From contig NZ_SOCT01000018.1 in NCBI RefSeq assembly GCF_004364435.1, positions 1 through 54,009 on the forward strand: 54,009 nucleotides of DNA. The letters run 5' to 3'. The translations under genes were made by a program, and so were the position numbers. The notes beneath the pieces were generated by a model. It was not told the DNA's origin. It saw only the letters and a list, made by a program, of their open reading frames with translations, and did not search any database. Origin of the DNA: Pseudomonas sp. LP_7_YM (GTDB taxonomy: Bacteria > Pseudomonadota > Gammaproteobacteria > Pseudomonadales > Pseudomonadaceae). Below are positions 1 to 12,666 of this stretch, piece by piece. Each line of letters starts with the position of its first letter. Position 1 is the first letter of the stretch.

Positions 1-208
1 ACTTCGAAGGCACCTTAGCTGCCTGACCGTCATCATCTTGTTGAGCTGCCGCAATCGCCGAATAGGAAAGGCTGACGGTGTCTTTCTTTCCCACGTCATC
101 TGCCACTTCTCCCGAAGCGGCCACTGCGCCAGATGCTCCGGAGGCTGGCGTTTTAGTCGGGGAAACTGCGATAAGAGCCTGCGCGTGAGATGCTCCGTTA
201 ATATTCAT
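1..208 (-). CDS. Unidentified protein, N-terminal part only (runs off left edge)
   Basis: An open frame starts at an ATG whose first base is 208, preceded by an AAGGAAT ribosome site 5-6 bases upstream, and stays open to the edge of the window (69 codons). The visible N-terminus begins MNINGASHAQALIAVSP and is rich in Ala, Ser, Thr and Gly; there is no acidic residue before about residue 32, no signal peptide and no membrane segment. Further on it contains DTVSLSYSAIAAAQ followed by an acidic stretch. I do not recognise the family. The low-complexity, non-acidic start with Ile at position 3 would suit a secreted protein (for example type III secretion), but I found no HrpL box upstream, so this is only a possibility. 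Confidence 0.55.
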   Translation of the reverse strand, partial: MNINGASHAQALIAVSPTKTPASGASGAVAASGEVADDVGKKDTVSLSYSAIAAAQQDDDGQAAKVPSK

Positions 209-451
209 GAGTATTCCTTGAGTGATTCGGCGTCAAACAACATCGACTACAGATGTTAGTAATGAGTTGCGGATTAGGCAAAGCCAGGTGATTCACGAGC
301 AATATGAATTCTAAGCTTCAACAAATCAATACCTGGTCACACAAACAATAAACAACTTACAGCTCATTGATAATAAGCAGCACAGATAACAACTTCTGAA
401 ACTTTATCTCCCTATTATTGCGACGTTTCAAGCCAAGCCGACGCCAAATAA
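209..451. other. AT-rich intergenic region without a recognisable gene
   Basis: This stretch lies between the left-edge gene, which is transcribed away to the left, and the terminator of the epimerase operon. It is clearly more AT-rich than its surroundings and should hold the promoter of the left-edge gene. I found no convincing -35/-10 pair, no HrpL box (GGAACC-N15/16-CCAC) and no repeat. Confidence 0.4.
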
Positions 452-473
452 AAAGGCACCTCACGGTGCCTTT
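452..473 (-). terminator. Rho-independent terminator of the epimerase operon
   Basis: A perfect hairpin AAAGGCACC-(4 nt)-GGTGCCTTT lies 27 bases beyond the epimerase stop codon. On the minus strand it is followed by a TTTTTATTT tract. Confidence 0.85.
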
Positions 474-499
474 GGGCTTTGGGGCGTTACGCTACGGAC

Positions 500-1429
500 T
501 CAGCGCCCCATCAGGCGCGCCAGCCCTGCAGATAGCGGCGTCGGTTCCGGGACCTTGAAGCGTGCGAGCAGGCGCCGGTTGTCAGCCCGGGAGTGTTTGA
601 TGTCTCCGGAACGCGCGGGCAGATGCGTCACGGGCGGTAGCTTGCCGACTACACTGCCAAAGGCCGCCAGCAGCTCGTTCAATGAGGTGGTGGCATTCAG
701 GCCGACATTGACCGCACCCTCATCAACGACAGGCAGCTCGAAGCCCTGAACCACGATATCCACGAGATCTTCAACGTAAAAAAAATCCCGCGTCTGCTCA
801 CCGTCCCCGAAAATCGAAATGGGTAGCCCCTTCTCGGCGCGTTCGGCAAAAATGCTGATCACCCCGGAATACGGCGAAGAAGGGTCCTGACGAGGTCCAA
901 AAATGTTGAAGAAGCGAAATATCACTGGCTCCAGGCCATGCTGGCGTCGGTAAAAATCCAGGTAGTGCTCACTGGCCAGTTTGTCCGAGGCGTACGGCGT
1001 CAGCGGGGCTTTGGGCGTGTCTTCGGTGATGGCTTCGCCTTCGCCATTGTTGCCGTACACGGCAGCGCTGGAGGCAAACACCACGCGTTTGATGCCTGCC
1101 TGACGCATGGCCTCGCAGACGTTCAACGTGCCGATGAAATTACTCTGGTGGGTCTTGACCGGATCATCCACCGAAGCTTGTACCGAGGCCACAGCCGCCA
1201 GATGCGCGACTGCCTGACAACCCCTTGCTGCCTGCGCTACCAATGCGGCATCGGCCACGTCGCCCTCGATCAGTTCGACCCCAGGGTTGTCCAGCGGCAG
1301 GTTGCTGCGCTTACCGGCAGACAAGTCGTCGAGCACGCGCACTGCGTAGCCTTTGGCAAGCAGCGCGTCGACCAGATGCGAACCGATGAAACCGGCGCCG
1401 CCGGTGATGAGGACAGGAGCATCAGACAT
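500..1429 (-). CDS. NAD-dependent sugar-nucleotide epimerase/dehydratase (extended SDR)
   Basis: This 309-residue protein belongs to the extended short-chain dehydrogenase family, which acts on nucleotide sugars (UDP-glucose 4-epimerase and related enzymes). The NAD-binding motif GGAGFIG is at residues 10-16, the SSAAVYG strand at 120-126, and the catalytic YASDK at 146-150. Further on, RFFNIFGPRQDPSS and GDGEQTRDFFYVEDL are typical of the substrate-binding part. The frame is open further upstream, but family homology begins at MSDAPVLITGG, so I place the start at 1429. The start overlaps the end of the upstream RmlD-like gene by 8 bases, so the two are probably translationally coupled. The role is likely surface polysaccharide sugar synthesis; the exact substrate cannot be read from the sequence. 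Confidence 0.9.
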   Translation of the reverse strand: MSDAPVLITGGAGFIGSHLVDALLAKGYAVRVLDDLSAGKRSNLPLDNPGVELIEGDVADAALVAQAARGCQAVAHLAAVASVQASVDDPVKTHQSNFIGTLNVCEAMRQAGIKRVVFASSAAVYGNNGEGEAITEDTPKAPLTPYASDKLASEHYLDFYRRQHGLEPVIFRFFNIFGPRQDPSSPYSGVISIFAERAEKGLPISIFGDGEQTRDFFYVEDLVDIVVQGFELPVVDEGAVNVGLNATTSLNELLAAFGSVVGKLPPVTHLPARSGDIKHSRADNRRLLARFKVPEPTPLSAGLARLMGR

Positions 1430-2306
1430 GACGGTAATAGCGGTCCAGTAAGCTTGGCAAACCGGCACGCCATGCGCGGGGTTTGATACCAAAAGTGTGA
1501 AGGATTTTCTTGCACGCCAGCACGGCATTCTGCGGCTCTTCGGCCACGTCGGGGCTGGCGGCATGGGCCTGGGCAGTCGGCGCTTCGATGGCCAGGGGGC
1601 GCATCGGACGTGCCTCGGTGAGAACTGCCTGCCCCAGCGCCAGCGGCGTCGTGGCCTCGTGGCCGGCGTAGTGATATGTGCCCCACAGCGGCGCGGCACA
1701 ATCGAGTTGCTTGAGCACAGAAATGATCACCCGTGCGGCGTCATCGACAGGCGTTGGGTTGCCACGGCGATCATCGGCCAGCAACAGTTCTCCGGGGGTC
1801 TGTGCGCGGGTCAGGAAGCGCCCGAGCACACCATCAGCGCTGTCGTCGAGCAGCCAGCCGAAGCGCAACAGCACGTGTTGCGGGCAGGTGGCGCGCACGC
1901 TCTGTTCTATGCGCCACAGCGCCTGACCACGAGAGCCCAGCGGGACAGGTTCGTCCTTTTCGCTGTAGGCAGTCGCCCGTGAGCCGTCGAATACCCGGTA
2001 GCTGGAAGGCTGGACCAGAACAATGTTGTGGTGCTGGCATAGCTCAGCCAGGCGCCCAACGGAATGCTCCTGGGCGTCCAGCTTTTGCGCGCTTACCCTT
2101 TGCGCCTGAAACCAGTCGAAGTAGTAAGCAAGGTTGATCAAGGCATCCGGGCGGGTGTCATCGAGCAGTTGCGTCAGGCTTGCCGCATCCCACCCGTCTT
2201 GCGGTGGACGCGGTGCGAGGAAGCCAATGTCCTCCTCGGCACCCAGACGAATCAACGCCTGCCCAAGGGCATTCCCGCCGCCCAACAGCATAAGGCGCAT
2301 TCGCAT
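1422..2306 (-). CDS. RmlD-like sugar-nucleotide-binding protein lacking the SDR catalytic pair
   Basis: The 294-residue protein has an extended-SDR fold related to dTDP-4-dehydrorhamnose reductase (RmlD): the glycine-rich GGGNALG at residues 9-15, INLAYYFDW after the fourth strand, and SSYRVFDG at 101-108, which matches STDYVFDG of RmlD. Where RmlD has the catalytic YGRSK, this protein has PLGSRGQALW (122-131), so the Tyr is replaced by Arg and the Lys by Leu. It may bind a nucleotide sugar or assist the epimerase rather than reduce a substrate. ATGs at 2306 and 2300 are both possible starts; neither has a strong ribosome site. It is the first gene of a two-gene operon with the epimerase. Confidence 0.8.
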   Translation of the reverse strand: MRMRLMLLGGGNALGQALIRLGAEEDIGFLAPRPPQDGWDAASLTQLLDDTRPDALINLAYYFDWFQAQRVSAQKLDAQEHSVGRLAELCQHHNIVLVQPSSYRVFDGSRATAYSEKDEPVPLGSRGQALWRIEQSVRATCPQHVLLRFGWLLDDSADGVLGRFLTRAQTPGELLLADDRRGNPTPVDDAARVIISVLKQLDCAAPLWGTYHYAGHEATTPLALGQAVLTEARPMRPLAIEAPTAQAHAASPDVAEEPQNAVLACKKILHTFGIKPRAWRAGLPSLLDRYYRHV

Positions 2307-2466
2307 AGAGTCAGCAGGCTCGGTCTTGGAATTCAATTGGAAAAATAGGTGAAAAACGGTCGCAAACATAACACGTTGTAGGCGTTTCGCCCAATAACCC
2401 GCCCTTGAGACCGCCGCCGATCACCGGCCCTTGCATCCCCTGACGTCCACCCTCATAAACAGAGGC

Positions 2467-6780
<4,314 letters not shown>

Positions 6781-6815
6781 CCGCATCCCGTGATCGATAT
6801 CAATCTAGTGAGCCG

Positions 6816-6882
6816 GCTTGCTCGCGAAGGTGCTGTGTCAGTCACCGATTTGGTGTCTGAACCCATGCGTTCGCGAGCAAGC
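6816..6882. repeat. REP doublet (REPIN-like inverted pair)
   Basis: Two exact 13-base inverted arms, GCTTGCTCGCGAA at 6816-6828 and TTCGCGAGCAAGC at 6870-6882, enclose 41 bases that hold a smaller CACC/GGTG stem. This core is typical of Pseudomonas REP palindromes. It sits in the spacer between the convergent ends of lhr and the MscS-type channel gene, the usual place for such elements. Confidence 0.8.
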
Positions 6883-6916
6883 TCATGCCTATAGAACCCT
6901 TAGCGATCAATAAGTC

Positions 6917-9079
6917 CTAGGTTCGAACGGGGCTTTCCGAGCCATCCTTATTGACCAGAGTTGCCTTCCCAGGAATCGGTTGCTGCGTCCCCCCTTCGTC
7001 CGTAAGCGGCGCCTGCCCGTTGTGCGGGCTCATGACCAGCTGTGGATAAGTCTGCGCGAATCTCACGTCGTCGGACTTATCCACAAGGCGCTTGAGCTTG
7101 TCATTGAACGCGCGGCTCACTGCGTACTGCCCGCCCGACGACGTACGGAATTGCGCAGTGATGACGATGCCATTCATGTCCATACGGTCCAGGCCAAACA
7201 CCTCCAGCGGCCCTTGCAACTTGCTCGCCAGCAGGAAGTCGTCACTGATCGCTTGCCCGGCTTCGCGGATCAGCGAAGTTGCCGAATCCACATCCGAGTC
7301 GTAGGTGAACTGGAACGAGAAGAACGCGTAGGCAAATTGCCGGGACTGGTTGGTCACCGCCTTGATCTGACCGAACGGCACCGAATGCACGAAACCCTTG
7401 CCGTCACGCAGACGCAGCGTGCGAATGGTCAGGCTTTCCACCGTACCGGCATGGCCGGAATCGAGCACCACCCAGTCGCCGATGGAAATCGTGTCCTCGA
7501 TGATGATGAACAGCCCGGTGATCACGTCCTGAACCAGTTGCTGCGAACCGAAACCGATGGCCAGACCGACGACACCAGCACCGGCCAACAGGGGCGCCAC
7601 ATTGATCCCGAGATTGGCCATGGTGGTGATCGTACAAATCACCACCAAAATGATTTTCATCGCGTTACGCAGCAGCGGCAGGATGGTCTTGACCCGAGTA
7701 CTGGGCTGACGCGAGGAGCGATGGTTAGTGGGCGGCTTCAACGCTTCCTGAATAGCGGTGTCCATCACCACCCACAGCAGCCAGGTCACCAGAAAAATCA
7801 TCCCGATGCTGCTCAGCGAATCACTGATCACTTTGCCCAACGCGTTGCGCTGGGCAAACTCGAACATCGAAAAGCCCCAGATCCTGCCCAGCACTTCAAT
7901 GAACCCTACCGCCAGGGCGATGCGCAGCACGGCATGCAGCAGGCTAAGCAAACGCTCTTTGTAAACACTTGAACTGTGGGCTTCGGCGGGCTTGAGCATG
8001 TGCTGGAACAGCGTGCTGAGAAACACCGCCCCGATCAGCAATACCGTGGTGAGAATGGCGCAGCGCAACGCCTCCTGACTGTCCTCGCCTGCCCCGACCA
8101 GATTGACGGCCGAGACCAGAATCATCAGCAGAATCGGCAGATGCCAGAGGCTCGAAAAAACCTTCAACGTCTGCTGCACTGCCGGGCGAGCCAGCCGAGC
8201 GGCCAGCGGGCGATTGCGGATCAGATGCGCCACGGGGCGACGCATGCGAATCACCACCATGCAGAACATGACCGAGGCCATCAGCCCGGTAAACGCGGCC
8301 ACACTGGTGGTCACGTTGCCGCCCAACTGCCGGGCAATCTGCGGGCTGGTGAGCGCATCACTCAACGCCGCGAAAAAGCCGACGATGAACAGCGGATGCG
8401 GCGCGTACTCACGAATGATGCGAACCGCAGGCCGCTTGTGTCCGGCGTTGAACAGCATGACCAATGACATCAGCACCGAAGTCGAAAAAATGCCGCTGCT
8501 GGTGGAGTACGCCAGGCACAGCGCCAGCGCCCGGCCAACGGATATCGGTATGAAATGACTGACATACAGTGTCAGCGGCAGACAGATCAGCGCCGCAACG
8601 GTGAACGGCAGCACATAGCCCAGCACGCCTTGGATCCGGCCGTACTTTTGCAGCAGCTGATACCGGGACACACGCTTGGCGATAAGCACACCCACCCGGT
8701 TGAGGATCAGGAATGCGCCGATCCAGACGAACGAAAGGACCAGAAAGTCCCCGGCCATAGCCCAAGCCGAGCGAGAGGACGGTTTGTTGACCAGGGCGTC
8801 CAGTTCATCGGCGGCGCGGTCAGCTCGCAAGCGCCACGAGTCGAGCAAATGGCCATTCAGATCCAGCTTGTCTTGCACGCTATCGATGCTGGAACTGATG
8901 GCGCCGAGCAAGCCCCCCTTGACCAGAATCTCAGGTTTGGCGGGCTCGGTGGCCGGTGGCGGGTCAGCCGGTGCGCTTGATTGTGCGGTACTGGCCGCAG
9001 GCGCATCAGCCGCTTGGACGGTGAAACTACCGAAACAGAGCATCACACACAGCAGCAGGACAGATTTGAAGTTCGACAA
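6917..9079 (-). CDS. MscS-family mechanosensitive ion channel (YbiO-like)
   Basis: The 720-residue inner-membrane protein begins with a signal peptide (SNFKSVLLLCVMLCFGSFTVQA), then a Pro/Ala-rich periplasmic part, many membrane segments, and the conserved MscS module near residues 500-610: NLGINVAPLLAGAGVVGLAIGFGSQ, followed by LVQDVITGLFIIIEDTISIGDWV (pore helix and beta domain). The length and layout resemble E. coli YbiO rather than small MscS. Such channels release solutes on osmotic downshock. The frame is open from a GTG at 9091, but that codon overlaps the AGGAG ribosome site; the TTG at 9079, 11 bases downstream of it, is a better start. Confidence in the family is high, and in the exact start moderate. 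Confidence 0.9.
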   Translation of the reverse strand: MSNFKSVLLLCVMLCFGSFTVQAADAPAASTAQSSAPADPPPATEPAKPEILVKGGLLGAISSSIDSVQDKLDLNGHLLDSWRLRADRAADELDALVNKPSSRSAWAMAGDFLVLSFVWIGAFLILNRVGVLIAKRVSRYQLLQKYGRIQGVLGYVLPFTVAALICLPLTLYVSHFIPISVGRALALCLAYSTSSGIFSTSVLMSLVMLFNAGHKRPAVRIIREYAPHPLFIVGFFAALSDALTSPQIARQLGGNVTTSVAAFTGLMASVMFCMVVIRMRRPVAHLIRNRPLAARLARPAVQQTLKVFSSLWHLPILLMILVSAVNLVGAGEDSQEALRCAILTTVLLIGAVFLSTLFQHMLKPAEAHSSSVYKERLLSLLHAVLRIALAVGFIEVLGRIWGFSMFEFAQRNALGKVISDSLSSIGMIFLVTWLLWVVMDTAIQEALKPPTNHRSSRQPSTRVKTILPLLRNAMKIILVVICTITTMANLGINVAPLLAGAGVVGLAIGFGSQQLVQDVITGLFIIIEDTISIGDWVVLDSGHAGTVESLTIRTLRLRDGKGFVHSVPFGQIKAVTNQSRQFAYAFFSFQFTYDSDVDSATSLIREAGQAISDDFLLASKLQGPLEVFGLDRMDMNGIVITAQFRTSSGGQYAVSRAFNDKLKRLVDKSDDVRFAQTYPQLVMSPHNGQAPLTDEGGTQQPIPGKATLVNKDGSESPVRT

Positions 9080-9240
9080 AACGCAGGTCACTCCTTTCAG
9101 TCATGAGGGACGGCGGAATCAATGCCCAGAGAAACTGATCGATATTCGCCCCGCAAGTTCGCCTGCACCGCAAAGCTGAATACATATCGGTGTGCCGCGA
9201 GCGACGTACGCAGCACTCACGGATGCCACTTGACGCTGGA

Positions 9241-9252
9241 GAACGATCGTTC
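9241..9252. promoter_or_regulatory. Perfect palindrome GAACGATCGTTC, putative TetR operator
   Basis: A 12-base perfect palindrome ends 13 bases before the ATG of the tetR-type gene. TTGACG lies directly upstream. Its position over the start region would allow autorepression. It resembles operators of several TetR proteins (AACGATCGTT-like), but binding is inferred. Confidence 0.5.
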
Positions 9253-9265
9253 TACCGTAAGCGCC

Positions 9266-9835
9266 ATGAGCACACAGACCCACGATACCCGCGAAAAAAT
9301 TCTCGCGACCGCCGAGCAACTCATCTACCAGAACGGGATTCATGCCACGGGTATGGACCTGTTGGTGAAGACTTCGGGCGTCGCCAGGAAAAGCATCTAC
9401 CGCCACTTCGCAACCAAGGACGAAATCGCTGCTGCGGCGCTCAATGCCCGGGATGTGCGCTGGATGCAGTGGTTCAAGACCGAATCCGACAAGGCTGGCA
9501 CACCTCGCGAGCGCATCCTGAATATGTTCGCCGTACTCAAAAACTGGTTCGAATCAGAGGGCTTTTGCGGCTGCGCTTTCATCAATACAGCCGGAGAGGT
9601 TGGCGATCCGAATGACCCGATTCGGCTGATCGCCAAACTGCACAAACAGAAGTTGCTCGACTACACCGTTGAGCTGACCAAGCAACTGAACATCGAGCAA
9701 CCGACAGCACTGGCCAGACAGTTGCTGATTCTGATGGAAGGCGCGATCACCACCGCCCGCGTGATGGGCGACTACAGCGCCGCCGACAGCGCAAGAGACA
9801 TTGCGCAGCTGTTGTTGAATCAGGTTTCACCCTAA
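9266..9835 (+). CDS. TetR/AcrR-family transcriptional regulator
   Basis: This 189-residue regulator has the N-terminal TetR helix-turn-helix: EKILATAEQLIYQNGIHATG, then MDLLVKTSGVARKSIYRHFATKDEI (about residues 12-55), followed by a divergent helical ligand-binding domain. The frame extends upstream, but homology starts at MSTQTHDTREK, giving the ATG at 9266. A perfect palindrome (9241-9252) directly upstream is a candidate autoregulatory operator. The NTF2-like DUF1348 gene starts 59 bases downstream on the same strand and is a likely co-transcribed target. The inducer is unknown. Confidence 0.9.
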   Translation: MSTQTHDTREKILATAEQLIYQNGIHATGMDLLVKTSGVARKSIYRHFATKDEIAAAALNARDVRWMQWFKTESDKAGTPRERILNMFAVLKNWFESEGFCGCAFINTAGEVGDPNDPIRLIAKLHKQKLLDYTVELTKQLNIEQPTALARQLLILMEGAITTARVMGDYSAADSARDIAQLLLNQVSP

Positions 9836-9894
9836 AAGCCTGAGCTTTACTAACGCTTTATTCGACAATCCGTAATTTGCCTGGAGGCTCCGCC

Positions 9895-10371
9895 ATGTCC
9901 AACGCCCAGACTCGCCCGCCACTTCCCCCCTTCACTCGCGAAACGGCCATCGAAAAAATCCGCCTGGCCGAAGATGGCTGGAACAGCCGAGACCCGGAAA
10001 AAGTATCCCTGGCCTATACCCTCCACACCCAATGGCGCAACCGCGCCGAGTTCGCCAGCAATCGCGAAGAGGCCAAGGGATTTCTGACTCGTAAATGGAA
10101 AAAGGAACTCGACTATCGCCTGATCAAAGAGCTGTGGGCCTTCACCGACAATCGCATTGCGGTGCGCTACGCCTACGAATGGCATGACGATTCAGGAAAC
10201 TGGTTCCGCTCGTACGGTAACGAAAACTGGGAGTTCGCCGAGGACGGTTTGATGCACCGCCGATTCGCTTGCATCAACGACATGCCAATCAAGGAGTCGG
10301 AGCGCAAATTCCACTGGCCGTTGGGGCGCCGTCCCGATGACCATCCAGGTTTATCTGAGCTGGGACTGTAG
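9895..10371 (+). CDS. DUF1348 / NTF2-like (nuclear transport factor 2 superfamily) protein
   Basis: The 158-residue protein matches the DUF1348 family with an NTF2-like cone fold: PPFTRETAIEKIRLAEDGWN, then SRDPEKVSLAYTLHTQWRNR, REEAKGFLTRKWKKELDYRL, IAVRYAYEWHDDSGNWFRSYG and NENWEFAEDGLMHRRFACIN. It is cytoplasmic with no signal peptide. The ATG at 9895 is preceded by CTGGAGG at good spacing. No enzymatic activity is established for this family. Its position behind a TetR-type regulator suggests it is part of a regulated small-molecule response. Confidence 0.9.
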   Translation: MSNAQTRPPLPPFTRETAIEKIRLAEDGWNSRDPEKVSLAYTLHTQWRNRAEFASNREEAKGFLTRKWKKELDYRLIKELWAFTDNRIAVRYAYEWHDDSGNWFRSYGNENWEFAEDGLMHRRFACINDMPIKESERKFHWPLGRRPDDHPGLSELGL

Positions 10372-10443
10372 ACACAACGAATGCTCAATCACCGCTATGG
10401 CTGGAACCGGACCGTTGCGAGGTTGACAACTGTGGCTGGCGCG

Positions 10444-10986
10444 TCAACGCACGGGCGGCGGACTGAAACGACCTTGCTCCAAAGAGCGCACATCGTTGCC
10501 CATCGCATCGCGTGCGTTCAGGTCTGCGCCCTTGGCTGCCAAAGCGTCAAGAATGTCCTTGCGCTGAAACAACGCAGCGTACATGGCAGCCGTCTGGCCT
10601 GAATGATTGCGTTCATCAGTGGCGCAGTCGGCGTTGACCAACCGGCGTGCGATGCTGACTTCACCTTTGAAAATGGCGCCCATCAGCGCGGTGTTGCCAC
10701 GCTTGTCCTGGCTACACGCATTGGCACCGGCGTGCAGCAGTTGCTCCACAGCAGCCTGTTGGCCGTGATAGGCCGCAAGGATCAACGCCGTATAGCCGTT
10801 TTCATCGCGCGTGTCCAAGTCATAGTGAGCATCGATGAAAGCGCCCAGCCGATCGGTGCTGCCCTCACGAGCGGCCTCGAAATACAACGCCTGGAGTTGC
10901 TGGCGAGTGTCGGGAGAAGGGATGTCATCAGCCATGACGGTTGAAGCCAGCATGGCTGACAGCATCCCAAGGATGAGATTTCGCAT
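10444..10986 (-). CDS. ankB: Exported ankyrin-repeat protein AnkB, partner of catalase KatB
   Basis: The 180-residue protein begins with a signal peptide (MRNLILGMLSAMLASTVMA) and then carries about four ankyrin repeats: DTRDENGYTALILAAYHGQQ, DKRGNTALMGAIFKGE, NHSGQTAAMYAALFQRKD and NARDAMGND. It lies 57 bases behind katB on the same strand. In P. aeruginosa the equivalent gene ankB is co-transcribed with katB and is needed for full KatB activity, probably acting in the periplasm. The frame is open a little further upstream, but the ATG at 10986 has AAGGAA upstream and starts the signal peptide. Confidence 0.9.
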   Translation of the reverse strand: MRNLILGMLSAMLASTVMADDIPSPDTRQQLQALYFEAAREGSTDRLGAFIDAHYDLDTRDENGYTALILAAYHGQQAAVEQLLHAGANACSQDKRGNTALMGAIFKGEVSIARRLVNADCATDERNHSGQTAAMYAALFQRKDILDALAAKGADLNARDAMGNDVRSLEQGRFSPPPVR

Positions 10987-11043
10987 AGTCTTTTCCTTGG
11001 AGAAGATCACCGGCCGTGGTTACACGGCCGGTGAACGCAGGGG

Positions 11044-12570
11044 TCAGTCCTGAAGGTTGGCGGCCAATTGCTTGACCTTGGCCAAATCACCTTTGGCGAC
11101 TTTGGTCACGCCCGTCCCATAGGCGGGGTCGGCTTTGTAGAGGTACGAAAGCATGATGTTCTTGCTTTCAGTATCCGTATCGGCGAGGGACTCACCAAAG
11201 CTGTTGATCAGGTCCTGCTGCTCCTTGGGCGAGTAAGAGCGGTACAGGTCACCGGCCTGCTTGAAGTTCTGCTCGCGCTGGATCTTCGCCTGCTGGGTCT
11301 TGCCGCTTACGGCCATCTGGCTGTAACGCGCATTGTCATCGGCAGGTCGTGGATTCAGGCGACTCGGCTCGTAATTCACGCTACCGGTAGTGTGGCCGCT
11401 ATTGAGCGCACCGTCCTGATTGCCATTGTTGACCGTCACCAGTGGACGGTTAACAGGCAGGCTCAAGCCGTTGGCGCCAAGGCGATACATCTGCGTATCG
11501 GCGTAGGAGAACACCCGACCTTGCAACAGCCTGTCCTCGGAAGGCTCGATGCCCGGCACGACGTTGGACGGTGCCATGGCCACCTGCTCGGTTTCCTGGA
11601 AGAAGTTGTCCACGTTCTTGTTCAGCACCATCTGGCCGATCTTCTGCTCCGGCACGTCAGGCCAGATCTTGGTAGCGTCCAGCGGATCGAAAGCGAACTT
11701 GGCCAGGTCTTCAGGCTTAAGCACCTGGATGTACAGGTCCCACTTGGGGTAGTCGCCCTTGTCGATGGCAGTGACCAGATCGTGAGTCATGTGGGCGTAG
11801 TCCTTGCCCTGGGTTTGCACCACTTGGGCCGGGTCCAGGTTTTTCAGACCTTGCAGACTCTTCCAGTGGAATTTCACGTAGTGCACTTCGCCCTTGGCGT
11901 TAACCAGCTTGTAAGCATGTACGCCGTTGCCGTCCATGAAGCGGTAGCCCGCTGGGGTGCCTTCATTGGAGTACAGTTGCGTGAGGGTACGCGTGGCTTC
12001 CGGGACGTGAGAGAAGAAATCGAAACGACGCGAGTCATTGTCCAGGTTGGTGCGCGGATCTGGCTTGAACGCGTGAACCATGTCCGGGAATTTGATCGCG
12101 TCGCGGATGAAGAAAGTCGGGAAGTTGTTCCCTACCAAATCCCAGTTGCCGTCGGCGGTATAGAACTTGGTGGCGAAACCGCGAGGGTCGCGCAGGGTTT
12201 CTGGAGAATGGTTGCCGTGAACCACCGCAGAGAAACGCACGAAAACCGGCGTATGGGTGCCAGGGGTGAACACCTTTGCCTTGCTCAAATCGCTGATGTT
12301 GCTGGAGGCGACGAACTCACCGTGTACGCCCGTGCCGCGAGCATGCACGACGCGCTCCGGGATTCGCTCACGATCAAAGCGTTGGAGTTTCTGCAGCAAC
12401 TGCACGTCTTGCAGCAGGGCCGGCCCATTGGCGCCAGCAGTCTGCGAATTCTGGTTATCACCCACCGCGGCACCATTGTCGCGAGTCAACGTGTCAGCAA
12501 AGGCTGATGGCAACAACATACTCAGGGCCAGCATGCTGACCGCGTACCCGGATAAGCTTCTGTTTTTCAT
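11044..12570 (-). CDS. katB: Exported monofunctional haem catalase KatB
   Basis: The 508-residue catalase has a cleavable signal peptide (MKNRSLSGYAVSMLALSMLLPSAFA), so it should act in the periplasm, destroying hydrogen peroxide. Active-site landmarks are RIPERVVHARGTGVHGEF with the distal His, the Asn in DLVGNNFPTFFIRD, and the proximal haem-ligand Tyr in GRVFSYADTQMYRLG. The length fits the small-subunit catalases. The start ATG has GAGGG upstream. A candidate OxyR site and promoter lie just upstream (12612-12666), and ankB follows. In plant-associated pseudomonads such catalases protect against the host oxidative burst. Confidence 0.95.
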   Translation of the reverse strand: MKNRSLSGYAVSMLALSMLLPSAFADTLTRDNGAAVGDNQNSQTAGANGPALLQDVQLLQKLQRFDRERIPERVVHARGTGVHGEFVASSNISDLSKAKVFTPGTHTPVFVRFSAVVHGNHSPETLRDPRGFATKFYTADGNWDLVGNNFPTFFIRDAIKFPDMVHAFKPDPRTNLDNDSRRFDFFSHVPEATRTLTQLYSNEGTPAGYRFMDGNGVHAYKLVNAKGEVHYVKFHWKSLQGLKNLDPAQVVQTQGKDYAHMTHDLVTAIDKGDYPKWDLYIQVLKPEDLAKFAFDPLDATKIWPDVPEQKIGQMVLNKNVDNFFQETEQVAMAPSNVVPGIEPSEDRLLQGRVFSYADTQMYRLGANGLSLPVNRPLVTVNNGNQDGALNSGHTTGSVNYEPSRLNPRPADDNARYSQMAVSGKTQQAKIQREQNFKQAGDLYRSYSPKEQQDLINSFGESLADTDTESKNIMLSYLYKADPAYGTGVTKVAKGDLAKVKQLAANLQD

Positions 12571-12611
12571 GGTAAATCCCTCACGGTTCTTATGATGTGT
12601 ACAGGTCCCTA

Positions 12612-12640
12612 ACCCTAGTGGCGAGAACCGCGAGTACCAA
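12612..12640 (-). promoter_or_regulatory. Candidate katB promoter
   Basis: TTGGTA (12635-12640), a 17-base spacer, and TAGGGT (12612-12617) lie on the minus strand 42 bases before the katB start. The -10 is weak, as is common for activator-dependent promoters. Confidence 0.4.
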
Positions 12641-12666
12641 ATTGGATGAGCCTATAGGGGCGATAG
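12641..12666 (-). promoter_or_regulatory. OxyR-like binding site upstream of katB
   Basis: On the minus strand the spacing CTAT-N7-ATAG-N7-CAAT matches three of the four half-elements of the OxyR pattern (ATAG-N7-CTAT-N7-ATAG-N7-CTAT), with one mismatch in the last. It directly abuts the -35 of the candidate katB promoter, the normal place for OxyR activation. Confidence 0.45.

Noticed and set aside
209..450. HrpL box upstream of the left-edge gene
   Set aside because: No GGAACC-N15/16-CCAC match on the coding strand.
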